Positions 18,981 through 25,877 of a stretch of 51,334 nt of DNA are shown here, in pieces. Both the position numbers and the translations under genes were made by a program. Origin of the DNA: Candidatus Aminicenantota bacterium (lineage in GTDB: Bacteria; Acidobacteriota; Aminicenantia; Aminicenantales; Aminicenantaceae); assembly GCA_021162615.1 (NCBI GenBank), contig JAGGYH010000020.1:1-51334 (forward strand), given 5' to 3'. Under the pieces are notes generated by a model. It did not search any database, was not told where the DNA came from, and saw nothing but the letters and a program-made list of their open reading frames with translations. The number at the start of each line of letters is the position of its first letter. Within the stretch, counting starts at the first letter, position 1.

Positions 18981-20117
18981 TCAACTTAAGTTTTTTCCTG
19001 ATTCCTGCTCAAAAGACAATTTTTTGTAAGGAAGATTAAACCTTTCTGCAATATTCTTCTTAACCAGACTCTTCTTGTACATATAAGCACCACAGCACAG
19101 GGCCTGATTCCTTTTTAACGCCTCGTCTATTCCGAATTCACCTATCTGCAATAAATAAGGGATAACGAGGTTGGAGAGAAGTTTTGTGGAAGTCCGGCTG
19201 ACCGCTGAAGTGATGTTCGGCACACAATAATGAATAACGCCCTCTTCCATAAATGTAGGATGTTCCAGACTTGTTGGATGGCTTGTCTCAATACACCCGC
19301 CCTGGTCAATGGACAGGTCAATAATGATAGAGCCTTTCTTCATCTTTTTAACCATCTCCCTGGTTATCATCATTGGAGCTCTTTTTCCGGGCCGGAGCAC
19401 AGCTCCAATAAGGATATCAGCAATTTCACACATCCTCTGAAGATTGTAATTGCTTGCCATCAATGTTACCAGTCTCCCCGATGTCATCTCTTCCAGCTCT
19501 TTCAATTTATCCATATACCGACCAAGGGCAATCGTGTGGGCTCCCGCTCCGATCATAGCTTTTATGGCGCTTCTGGCAAGAATGGTGCTTCCCACAATCA
19601 CGGCTGTCGCAGGAGGAACGCTGACCACACCTCCCATAATCAAGCCTCTTCCTCCATAACAGGACTGAAGGTAATGCCCGGAGATGGCATGACACATCTG
19701 GCCGGCTATTTCGCTGAGGCTGCTTATAAAGGGAAGATCCTCCTCCTCGTCTTCTACGATCTCGTAACCTATCATTGTGACATTTTTCTTGATCAGCTCT
19801 TCTACGATGTTCTTTTTGGCAACCGCAAGATGGTGGAATCCAAGCAGGATTTGATTCTCTTTAACAAGAGCACATTCCTCCTGGTTAAGAGGAGAAATAT
19901 TGAGCACAACGTCAGACCGCCCAAAGACTTCCTCTTTAGTGAAGACGATCTGGGCCCCTAAAGAAACAAAATCTTCGTTTGAATAGCCTGCTTTAAGTCC
20001 GGCACCGGCCTGTATGAATACCTTGTGGCCCTTCTCTACAAGAAAAGAAACGCCGCTCGGAGACAGACCGGCTCTGTTCTCGATTTTTAAACTCTCGTTT
20101 ATGACTCCAATATTCAT
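18981..20117 (-). CDS. ald: Alanine dehydrogenase
   Basis: NAD-dependent oxidative deamination of L-alanine to pyruvate, or the reverse. The N-terminus MNIGVINESLKIENRAGLSP and HKVFIQAGAGLKAGYSNEDF match the alanine dehydrogenase/transhydrogenase-alpha family. A Rossmann segment around TAVIVGSTILARSAIKAMIGAGA and the later VPNITSAVSRTSTKLLSN are also family-typical. The start is ATG 20117, not the upstream in-frame codon at 20141: GGAGGAGG lies just before it and the likely transcription start falls between the two. First gene of the operon with NuoEFG-like and NfnAB genes, so NADH from alanine could feed that machinery directly. Confidence 0.92.
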   Translation of the reverse strand: MNIGVINESLKIENRAGLSPSGVSFLVEKGHKVFIQAGAGLKAGYSNEDFVSLGAQIVFTKEEVFGRSDVVLNISPLNQEECALVKENQILLGFHHLAVAKKNIVEELIKKNVTMIGYEIVEDEEEDLPFISSLSEIAGQMCHAISGHYLQSCYGGRGLIMGGVVSVPPATAVIVGSTILARSAIKAMIGAGAHTIALGRYMDKLKELEEMTSGRLVTLMASNYNLQRMCEIADILIGAVLRPGKRAPMMITREMVKKMKKGSIIIDLSIDQGGCIETSHPTSLEHPTFMEEGVIHYCVPNITSAVSRTSTKLLSNLVIPYLLQIGEFGIDEALKRNQALCCGAYMYKKSLVKKNIAERFNLPYKKLSFEQESGKNLS

Positions 20118-20144
20118 GAAGCCCTCCTCCACGGATAACAAATC

Positions 20145-20172
20145 ATCTTATCAAATGAATACCTTAAGTCAA
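20145..20172 (-). promoter_or_regulatory. Promoter of the ald-redox operon
   Basis: Reading leftward: -35 TTGACT (20172-20167), 16 bp, extended -10 TGATAAGAT with hexamer TAAGAT (20150-20145). Predicted transcription start near 20138, giving a ~20-nt leader carrying the GGAGGAGG ribosome site. Confidence 0.6.
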
Positions 20173-20193
20173 TGATTTTATCAAATAAAATCA
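20173..20193. promoter_or_regulatory. Perfect 9-bp inverted repeat next to the ald -35 box (operator candidate)
   Basis: TGATTTTAT-CAA-ATAAAATCA: both 9-bp arms pair exactly around a 3-bp centre, and the site touches the upstream edge of the -35 hexamer. This position suits an activator or repressor dimer. The regulator is not encoded nearby. Confidence 0.5.
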
Positions 20194-20229
20194 AGCCCGC
20201 CTAAAAATTCATGCTCAAATCCGCATTAA

Positions 20230-20292
20230 CCTGGATGATGAACAAGCCGGAAAAAATTACAGTCACCGCCATTTTCTTATGAATAGTTCAGG
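20230..20292. repeat. Mosaic repeat element with related inverted ends (63-bp copy)
   Basis: Starts TTAA then CCTGGATGATGAACAAG (20230-20246) and ends CTTATGAATAGTTCAGG (20276-20292), whose reverse complement matches the left end at 11 of 17 positions. It abuts the stop codon of the antiporter gene. It also shares CGCC(A/G)TTTT before the right end with the 253-bp copy near 24 kb. Non-coding. Confidence 0.6.
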
Positions 20293-21276
20293 CTAAATCA
20301 AAAACAACAGGACCCATATAAAATAAATCACATACAAGAAAACCAGTAAAGCTCCCTTTATTCTCCCGAATTTGCATCCTATCCTCATAGATACCAGCAT
20401 AACCGTTACAATCAATATCATATACGGAAATGTGAATTGAACGACTCCGGCCTCCACCCTTATCGGCCTGACAACGGCGGACATCCCAATGATCCATAAT
20501 ATATTCAGGACATCCGCACCCAATATATTACCAACGGCGATCTCTCCTTCTCCTCTTAGAGCGGCTGTTACTGCGGTGCTTATTTCAGGCAGTGACGTGC
20601 CAATGGCTATAACGGTAAGGCCGATGATGGTTTCCGAAATGGAAAAATGACGGGATATATTCACAGCAGACCAGATAATGATGCGGCTCGTTATAATGAC
20701 TCCTATGATACCGCCTAAAAAATTAAACATACATTTCTTCATCATCCTTCCTCTGTTTTCTTTTTCGTCAAGTCCCTCTTTTAATGTCTGACCCTGAGGC
20801 ATGGAAAGAAAACCTTTTTTACTTTTCCGCATAAGGATGATGACTAAAAAATACAAGACTAAAAGAAGCAGCAATACCGCTCCTTCCCAACGGCTTACTT
20901 CCCCATTTCTTACTAAAATATACGCAAAAAAATCAATAATCAGAAGGAAAGAACCTATGATTCTTAGAACCCGGCAGTTGACGATGATAGCTGTAGAGGC
21001 CACGATCCCGGCCAAAGCCATTGCGATTCCGTCATCAGCAATGACAGAACCCACGGCATTTCCCAGAGATATCTCAGAGTGTCCCAGAAAAGCAGCCTGT
21101 ACTGATACGGCAAGCTCAGGGGCTGTTGTGGCCAGACCCACAAAAACAATTCCCACTATCAACTTTGGAATACTGAAAATATAAGCCAACCCTACAGAGC
21201 CGTCAATGAAAAAATCAGCACATTTAAAAAGCACCACAAAAGAAACCCCAAGCACAATAAAGTACAGATAAATCAT
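20293..21276 (-). CDS. CaCA-family sodium/calcium antiporter
   Basis: Inner-membrane cation/Ca2+ antiporter of 327 residues with two inverted alpha-repeat regions. The second, GTSLPEISTAVTAALRG then GNILGADVLNILWIIG, is close to consensus. The first, ATTAPELAVSVQAAFLGH then GNAVGSVIADDGIAMALAG, has VIADD where most family members carry SNIFN, a variant I associate with a recognised subfamily. About ten hydrophobic segments flank a charged cytoplasmic loop (~150-185). The start overlaps the stop of the upstream amidohydrolase gene by 4 bp. Ion specificity is inferred only. Confidence 0.85.
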   Translation of the reverse strand: MIYLYFIVLGVSFVVLFKCADFFIDGSVGLAYIFSIPKLIVGIVFVGLATTAPELAVSVQAAFLGHSEISLGNAVGSVIADDGIAMALAGIVASTAIIVNCRVLRIIGSFLLIIDFFAYILVRNGEVSRWEGAVLLLLLVLYFLVIILMRKSKKGFLSMPQGQTLKEGLDEKENRGRMMKKCMFNFLGGIIGVIITSRIIIWSAVNISRHFSISETIIGLTVIAIGTSLPEISTAVTAALRGEGEIAVGNILGADVLNILWIIGMSAVVRPIRVEAGVVQFTFPYMILIVTVMLVSMRIGCKFGRIKGALLVFLYVIYFIWVLLFLI

Positions 21277-22910
21277 CTTTGATAGACTATCCTCCCATTA
21301 AACACGGTCATTATAACCTGAACGTTCTTTATTTCAACAGATTCCCTATCCAACAGATTTTCATCAAGAACCACCATGTCTGCAAGAAAGCCCTTTCTTA
21401 TGGACCCTTTGATATCCTCAGAAAATTCTGCAAAAGCAGCGTTTACTGTATATCCTCTAATCGCTTCCCGGACAGATATCTTTTCCCCTGGTATCCATCC
21501 ATAAGGATTCTTCCCGTCTAATGTCCTTCTTGTCACCGCAGAATATATTCCTAAAAGGGGTTCCAGGGGGGCCACGGTCCAATCCGAGCCAAAAGCTAAC
21601 ATAACCTTATTTTTCAACAAAGACTTAAAAGGGTATGAAAAGCGAACTCTGGACAGGCCGATCTTTTTCTCAGCCCACTGCCCGTCATCGATCAAATGAT
21701 AGGGCTGGACTGAAGCTATAACTCCCAACCGTCCCATCCGGATGACATCCTCCGTCATCAAGTGCTGAGCGTGTTCGATCCTCCACCTGCGGTCTCTCTT
21801 TTCCGAAGAATTCATAATATCCTCAAAGATGTCTAAGATGATGTTGTTGGCTTTATCACCAATAGCATGAACAGCGACCTGAAGACCTGCATCATCAGCT
21901 TTTTTGATCCTCTCTTCCATCTTTCCCTGAGGGAACATATCCGGAGCCAGAATGCCTTTTTTACCTGCATCATCCGTGTATTTCTCAAAAAACAAAGCAG
22001 TAGATGAGCCAAGCGAACCATCCACAAACCCTTTCAGCCCTCCCACCTTATAAAATCCTTCTTCTTTCTTTGACTTTATTTCAGATACCGGCCACTGATC
22101 CATAAGTGATATGGGCGGATACAAACAGATACGCAGATTCAACCTGTTTTTCAAATAAAGCTCTTTATAAATACTGAGATTGTCCAGTGGGCCCATCTCA
22201 TGAACTGATGTCACTCCCCTTTTATTGGCAAACTCTATCGCCCTTTCCGCCGCTGCAAGCTTTTCTTTGCGGTCCGGTTCAGGGATAAGAGGCAATACCA
22301 GCTTAGCAGCTCCATCAATCAATATCCCGGTAGGTTCCCCTGTTCCAGGATCCTTGACAATTTTCCCTCCCTCCGGATGAGGTGTGTGTTTTGATATACC
22401 TGCCATCTTTAATGCCAGGCTGTTTACAAAAACGGTGTGCATGTCTTTACGGTAGATACAAACAGGATTCTCCGGAGTCACTCCATCGATCCATTCTTTT
22501 TGAGGCAGCTCTTTGGAATCAAACTGCTGTTGGTCCCATTCTCCACTTGTTATCCATTCCCCTTTTTCCAGCTTCCCTGCTTCATTTTTTATCTTTTTGA
22601 CGAACTCTTCCCTGCTTCTTGCTTCACGTAAATCAAGGGAGGCAAGATTCAATGCTCCCTCCATGAAATGGGTATGGCTGTCTATGAAACCAGGAACCAC
22701 AAAAGCGCCGTCCAGATCGATCAGGCGAGTTGATTTTCCCGCCCAGTCTTTGATCCGGTCCCAGGACCCGACTGCGGCGAACTGTCCGTTTTGAACAGCC
22801 ACGGCTTCCGCCTCCGGCTGAACCGGGTCCAAGGTCCAGAACCGACCGTTTCTTAAGATAAGCTCCGCTTTCTTCCTGCTGCCCTTTTCATTACTCTTTA
22901 AATATCCCAT
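21273..22910 (-). CDS. YtcJ-like metal-dependent amidohydrolase
   Basis: Amidohydrolase-3 family enzyme of 545 residues, predicted to hydrolyse an amide or related bond of an unknown small molecule. The metal motif is FIDSHTHFMEGALNL, with later ligands in AVHAIGDKANN and RIEHAQHL and the Asp in FGSDWTVAPL. The composite beta-sandwich segments (LILRNGRFWTLDP at the start, GRIVYQR at the end) complete the fold. Cytoplasmic, with no signal peptide. Translationally coupled to the antiporter downstream and separated by ~20 bp from the MBL hydrolase upstream, so the three form a likely operon. Confidence 0.88.
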   Translation of the reverse strand: MGYLKSNEKGSRKKAELILRNGRFWTLDPVQPEAEAVAVQNGQFAAVGSWDRIKDWAGKSTRLIDLDGAFVVPGFIDSHTHFMEGALNLASLDLREARSREEFVKKIKNEAGKLEKGEWITSGEWDQQQFDSKELPQKEWIDGVTPENPVCIYRKDMHTVFVNSLALKMAGISKHTPHPEGGKIVKDPGTGEPTGILIDGAAKLVLPLIPEPDRKEKLAAAERAIEFANKRGVTSVHEMGPLDNLSIYKELYLKNRLNLRICLYPPISLMDQWPVSEIKSKKEEGFYKVGGLKGFVDGSLGSSTALFFEKYTDDAGKKGILAPDMFPQGKMEERIKKADDAGLQVAVHAIGDKANNIILDIFEDIMNSSEKRDRRWRIEHAQHLMTEDVIRMGRLGVIASVQPYHLIDDGQWAEKKIGLSRVRFSYPFKSLLKNKVMLAFGSDWTVAPLEPLLGIYSAVTRRTLDGKNPYGWIPGEKISVREAIRGYTVNAAFAEFSEDIKGSIRKGFLADMVVLDENLLDRESVEIKNVQVIMTVFNGRIVYQR

Positions 22911-22932
22911 CTCAAAATATAACGTCTTTCTT

Positions 22933-23727
22933 TTACTCTAATAAGGACCTTGATATCTGTATCTTACCCAGGTCTTCAGGTAGGATTAACCGGTTTTTGT
23001 AATTTTTTCTTATTTCTATCTCAATCTCTTCCATTGAATAATCCAGCTCACCAAAAAAATGAATGGGAATCAAACATCTGACCCCTGACTCAAGGGCCAT
23101 CTTTCCCAGAGCAAGAGAGTGGGTGTGCATTTTCGAGAGAGAAGGAAACTGCTTGAAAAAGCGGGAAGGAGCACTGCAGTCATGAATGAGTATCTCCGGA
23201 GTGCTGTTTCTTTTAAAAAGAGGCTCATAGACAGGGGTGTCGCCGGAGTAGAGAAGGCTTAAATCCTCCTCTTTAAAATGAAGATCCAGACCAAGCGAGG
23301 AGGATGAATGAGGGATCCTGATCGAAGACGCCCTGAGAGAAGGGTGTATTTGAAAATACTGATCCTCTTCCAATGGCTTGAACCGAATCCGGCATTTTAT
23401 TTTCTCTCCTAAAAGACAGAAAAGGTTTAAAAGATCTTTACAAAACCGGACCGTTTCATGAGAGCCATAAAGAAGTAAAGACATGTCTTCAAGCATCAGG
23501 CTATGGACCAGGGCCGGAAGGCCGTAAACGTGATCCGGATGGATATGTGTGACGAACAGGGAATAAATGTTTCGAGGATCAAAGCCCAACCGTTTTATTT
23601 TACCGTATGCATCTCCGGGGCAGTCTATGAGCACCAATTCGCGGCCCATATTCAAAACCAAGGACGCGTTGTTTCTCCCTTCTGCGGGAATCGATCCGCC
23701 TGTTCCTAAAAAACACAGTTCGCTCAT
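22933..23727 (-). CDS. MBL-fold metallo-hydrolase (RNase Z/PhnP-like)
   Basis: A 264-residue metallo-beta-lactamase-fold hydrolase. The dimetal motif is THIHPDHVYGLPAL, with further ligands in YSGDT and the late IPIHFF. Opening with LGTGGSIP and RNNASLVL, it resembles RNase Z-like and PhnP-like phosphodiesterases. It lacks the long exosite arm expected of a true tRNase Z, so the substrate is unknown. First gene of the leftward run with the amidohydrolase and CaCA antiporter. Confidence 0.82.
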   Translation of the reverse strand: MSELCFLGTGGSIPAEGRNNASLVLNMGRELVLIDCPGDAYGKIKRLGFDPRNIYSLFVTHIHPDHVYGLPALVHSLMLEDMSLLLYGSHETVRFCKDLLNLFCLLGEKIKCRIRFKPLEEDQYFQIHPSLRASSIRIPHSSSSLGLDLHFKEEDLSLLYSGDTPVYEPLFKRNSTPEILIHDCSAPSRFFKQFPSLSKMHTHSLALGKMALESGVRCLIPIHFFGELDYSMEEIEIEIRKNYKNRLILPEDLGKIQISRSLLE

Positions 23728-23872
23728 TCGTCCTCTCCGTTCAAAGTAATGATAGACTCAAACATCTTTCTCTGCAAGAAAAGGATGTGAAACTCAGGAT
23801 CGACTTCCTGCATCCGAAGGGGAAATCTTCAATGTCGCCGCGTCCACACCTGAATTTCGTAAGGATATATAA
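23728..23872. other. Intergenic stretch containing a shared 36-bp module
   Basis: Non-coding. Positions 23823-23858 repeat, with one mismatch and in opposite orientation, the 36 bp at 4787-4822 (core ATGTCGCCGCGTCCACACC). A frame reading through this and the next element encodes no recognisable protein. Confidence 0.55.
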
Positions 23873-24125
23873 CCTGGATTATTCACAAGCCGAGGTTGCT
23901 GCAGATGCGAGGCACAGGGTGCGAAGCTGTGGTCCTTCACCGCGAGTACCCTGTAACGAAGCAGATGCAGTGAGATCGGCTTGCTTATATGGTAAAAAAA
24001 TGGCGATTAAAATGAAAGTGAAAACAAACAAAAATGTTTCAGTTGTCATTTTTGTAAAAAGTATGCATATCCTTGATATCAAAACAAAAAATTGCTCATC
24101 GCCGTTTTTTTATGAATAGGTCAGG
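23873..24125. repeat. Mosaic repeat element with related inverted ends (253-bp copy)
   Basis: Left end CCTGGATTATTCACAAG (23873-23889) is identical to that of the copy at 4749. Right end TTTATGAATAGGTCAGG (24109-24125) is its imperfect inverse (12 of 17). The first ~31 bp including GAGGTTGCT match the 4.75-kb copy at 30 of 31 positions; the interiors then differ. No transposase is encoded. Confidence 0.65.
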
Positions 24126-24160
24126 TATAATAATCCCGGCTTATACTCCCTTCAAATTAT

Positions 24161-24188
24161 TTGACACGATTCGTATACTTTAGATAAT
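24161..24188 (+). promoter_or_regulatory. Promoter placed for a leaderless mRNA
   Basis: TTGACA (24161-24166), 16 bp, GATAAT (24183-24188). The -10 ends only 8 bp before the ATG at 24197, and no Shine-Dalgarno is present. Confidence 0.6.
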
Positions 24189-24196
24189 AGTAAATC

Positions 24197-25294
24197 ATGG
24201 AAAAGAAGAAAATACTTGTCTCGGCTCCGGGAAGACTGTGCCTTCTGGGGGAGCATCAGGACTATTTTGGCCTTCCTATTATAGCTGCGGCCATCAACCT
24301 GAGAATATACATAACCGGAATCAGAACAGATGAAAAGCACATAAAGCTCGCGCTTCCTGACATCGGAGAAAAAGATGAATTCCCTGTCGGGAAGGAACTG
24401 CCCTACAGCCAGGAGAGAGATTACCTGAAAAGCGCTGTGAACATACTTCTGAGAAAAAAAATCCTCCCGGAATCCGGATGGAAAGCCCGGGTCAGGGGAA
24501 GCATACCTATAAACTCCGGCACGGCCAGTTCCTCTGCCCTGGTAGTTGCCTGGATCGGTTTTCTGCTCAAAGCTTCCGGCGACACAAGAGCCTCCTCGCC
24601 TAAAGAAATCGCTGAGCTGGCTTTTCAGTCAGAAGTGGCTGAATTCAAGGAGCCGGGGGGAAAGATGGACCATTACTCCTCAGCTCTGGGCCGGGTCATC
24701 TCTATCCATTTTGGAAAAAACCTAAGAGTAAATTCCTTTAAGAGTCCTCTGAAAAATTTCGTGCTCGCTGACTCCCTTATCAGAAAAAACACAACCGGAA
24801 CTCTGGGCTTTATAAAATCCCATGTTCTTAAAGCTGTCTCGCTTATTAAAAACAATATCAGTGACTTTAACCTGAAAAGCCCTCTGAATTCAGACATCAA
24901 AGAAGAAATCGAAAAACTCCCTGCAACTGAAAAAAGACTTTTGAAGGGCACTCTTATGACCAAAGACATCACAGCTCAGGGTGAAAACCTGTTTAAACAG
25001 AAAAAGTTTGATCATGAAAAATTCGGAACGCTTCTCTCCAGGCAGCAGGATGTCATCAGAAATTACTTGCAGATCTCATCTCCAAAAATCGATAAAATGA
25101 TCGACACGGCCCTTGATTCCGGAGCCCTGGGAGCTAAAATAAACGGCTCCGGAGAAGGCGGCTGCATCTTTGCATACACCCCAAATAATGCGGAGCTTGT
25201 GGCCAAAAAATTGGAAAATCTGGGAGCGAAAGCGTATATTGTTCATGTGGATAAAGGAATCACAATCCATGAGAACAATGAACACCATTCTTAA
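24197..25294 (+). CDS. GHMP-family sugar kinase (galactokinase-like)
   Basis: ATP-dependent small-molecule kinase of 365 residues. Motif 1 is APGRLCLLGEHQDYFGLP near the N-terminus, motif 2 (phosphate loop) IPINSGTASSSAL near residue 105, the catalytic-Asp segment GGKMDHYSSALG near 155, and motif 3 GAKINGSGEGGCIFA near 315. GEH-x-DY places it with galactokinase-type sugar kinases rather than homoserine or mevalonate kinases, but the sugar cannot be named. No ribosome site precedes the ATG; see the promoter at 24161. Followed by efp after 19 bp and probably co-transcribed with the next three genes. Confidence 0.82.
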   Translation: MEKKKILVSAPGRLCLLGEHQDYFGLPIIAAAINLRIYITGIRTDEKHIKLALPDIGEKDEFPVGKELPYSQERDYLKSAVNILLRKKILPESGWKARVRGSIPINSGTASSSALVVAWIGFLLKASGDTRASSPKEIAELAFQSEVAEFKEPGGKMDHYSSALGRVISIHFGKNLRVNSFKSPLKNFVLADSLIRKNTTGTLGFIKSHVLKAVSLIKNNISDFNLKSPLNSDIKEEIEKLPATEKRLLKGTLMTKDITAQGENLFKQKKFDHEKFGTLLSRQQDVIRNYLQISSPKIDKMIDTALDSGALGAKINGSGEGGCIFAYTPNNAELVAKKLENLGAKAYIVHVDKGITIHENNEHHS

Positions 25295-25313
25295 ACTCGG
25301 AGGATAAAGATAA

Positions 25314-25877
25314 ATGATCAATGCCACTCAAATACGGAGAGGGATGGTCATAGAGATCGAAGGCGAACTCTATTCAGTACTCGAGACATCTCATATCACC
25401 CCTGGAAAAGGACAGGCTCTCATGCAGACAAAACTGAGGAGGCTCAAAGACCAGACGCTTCGTGACTATCGATTCCGGTCAAAAGATAAGGTTGAGCAGG
25501 TGTATCTGGAAGAAATAGAAATGGAGTATCTCTATAAAGAGGCTGTCCATTTTATTTTTATGAATACGGAAACGTATGAACAGATAAGGCTGTCTGACGA
25601 GGTCCTGGGAGACGCGGTGAACTACCTCATCCCCAATGTTGTCTTTTCCGTGGAAATGTATGAAGGAAAGCCTGTCGGAGTCAAACCCCCCATGACCATT
25701 GACTTGAGAGTAACAAAAACAGAGCCTTATCTTAAAGGAGCCACTCAGACCGCAAGCAACAAACCAGCCACCTTAGAGACAGGAATAACCATAAACGTGC
25801 CTCAATTCATCAAAAAAGATGATATCATACGCATAGACACCAGAGAAGATAAATACCTGGAGCGGGTCAAAAAATAA
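25314..25877 (+). CDS. efp: Translation elongation factor P
   Basis: Relieves ribosome stalling at polyproline stretches. The 187-residue length and three beta-barrel domains are standard. The domain I loop reads ITPGKGQALMQTKLRRL, with Lys at the tip (PGKG) where modification by lysylation or 5-aminopentanolation occurs in other bacteria; the Arg of the rhamnosylated type is not present. The C-terminal domain includes GITINVPQFIKKDDIIRIDT. A GGAGG lies 10 nt before the ATG. No modification enzyme is encoded in the window. The next gene starts on the base after its stop. Confidence 0.96.
   Translation: MINATQIRRGMVIEIEGELYSVLETSHITPGKGQALMQTKLRRLKDQTLRDYRFRSKDKVEQVYLEEIEMEYLYKEAVHFIFMNTETYEQIRLSDEVLGDAVNYLIPNVVFSVEMYEGKPVGVKPPMTIDLRVTKTEPYLKGATQTASNKPATLETGITINVPQFIKKDDIIRIDTREDKYLERVKK

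Noticed and set aside
20293-21276. Broken CaCA antiporter because of the unusual first alpha-repeat
   Set aside because: The VIADD variant recurs, as I recall, in a recognised subfamily and the rest of the protein is intact.
23787-24119. 110-codon plus-strand ORF as a gene
   Set aside because: Made of repeat modules; no recognisable protein, no ribosome site.
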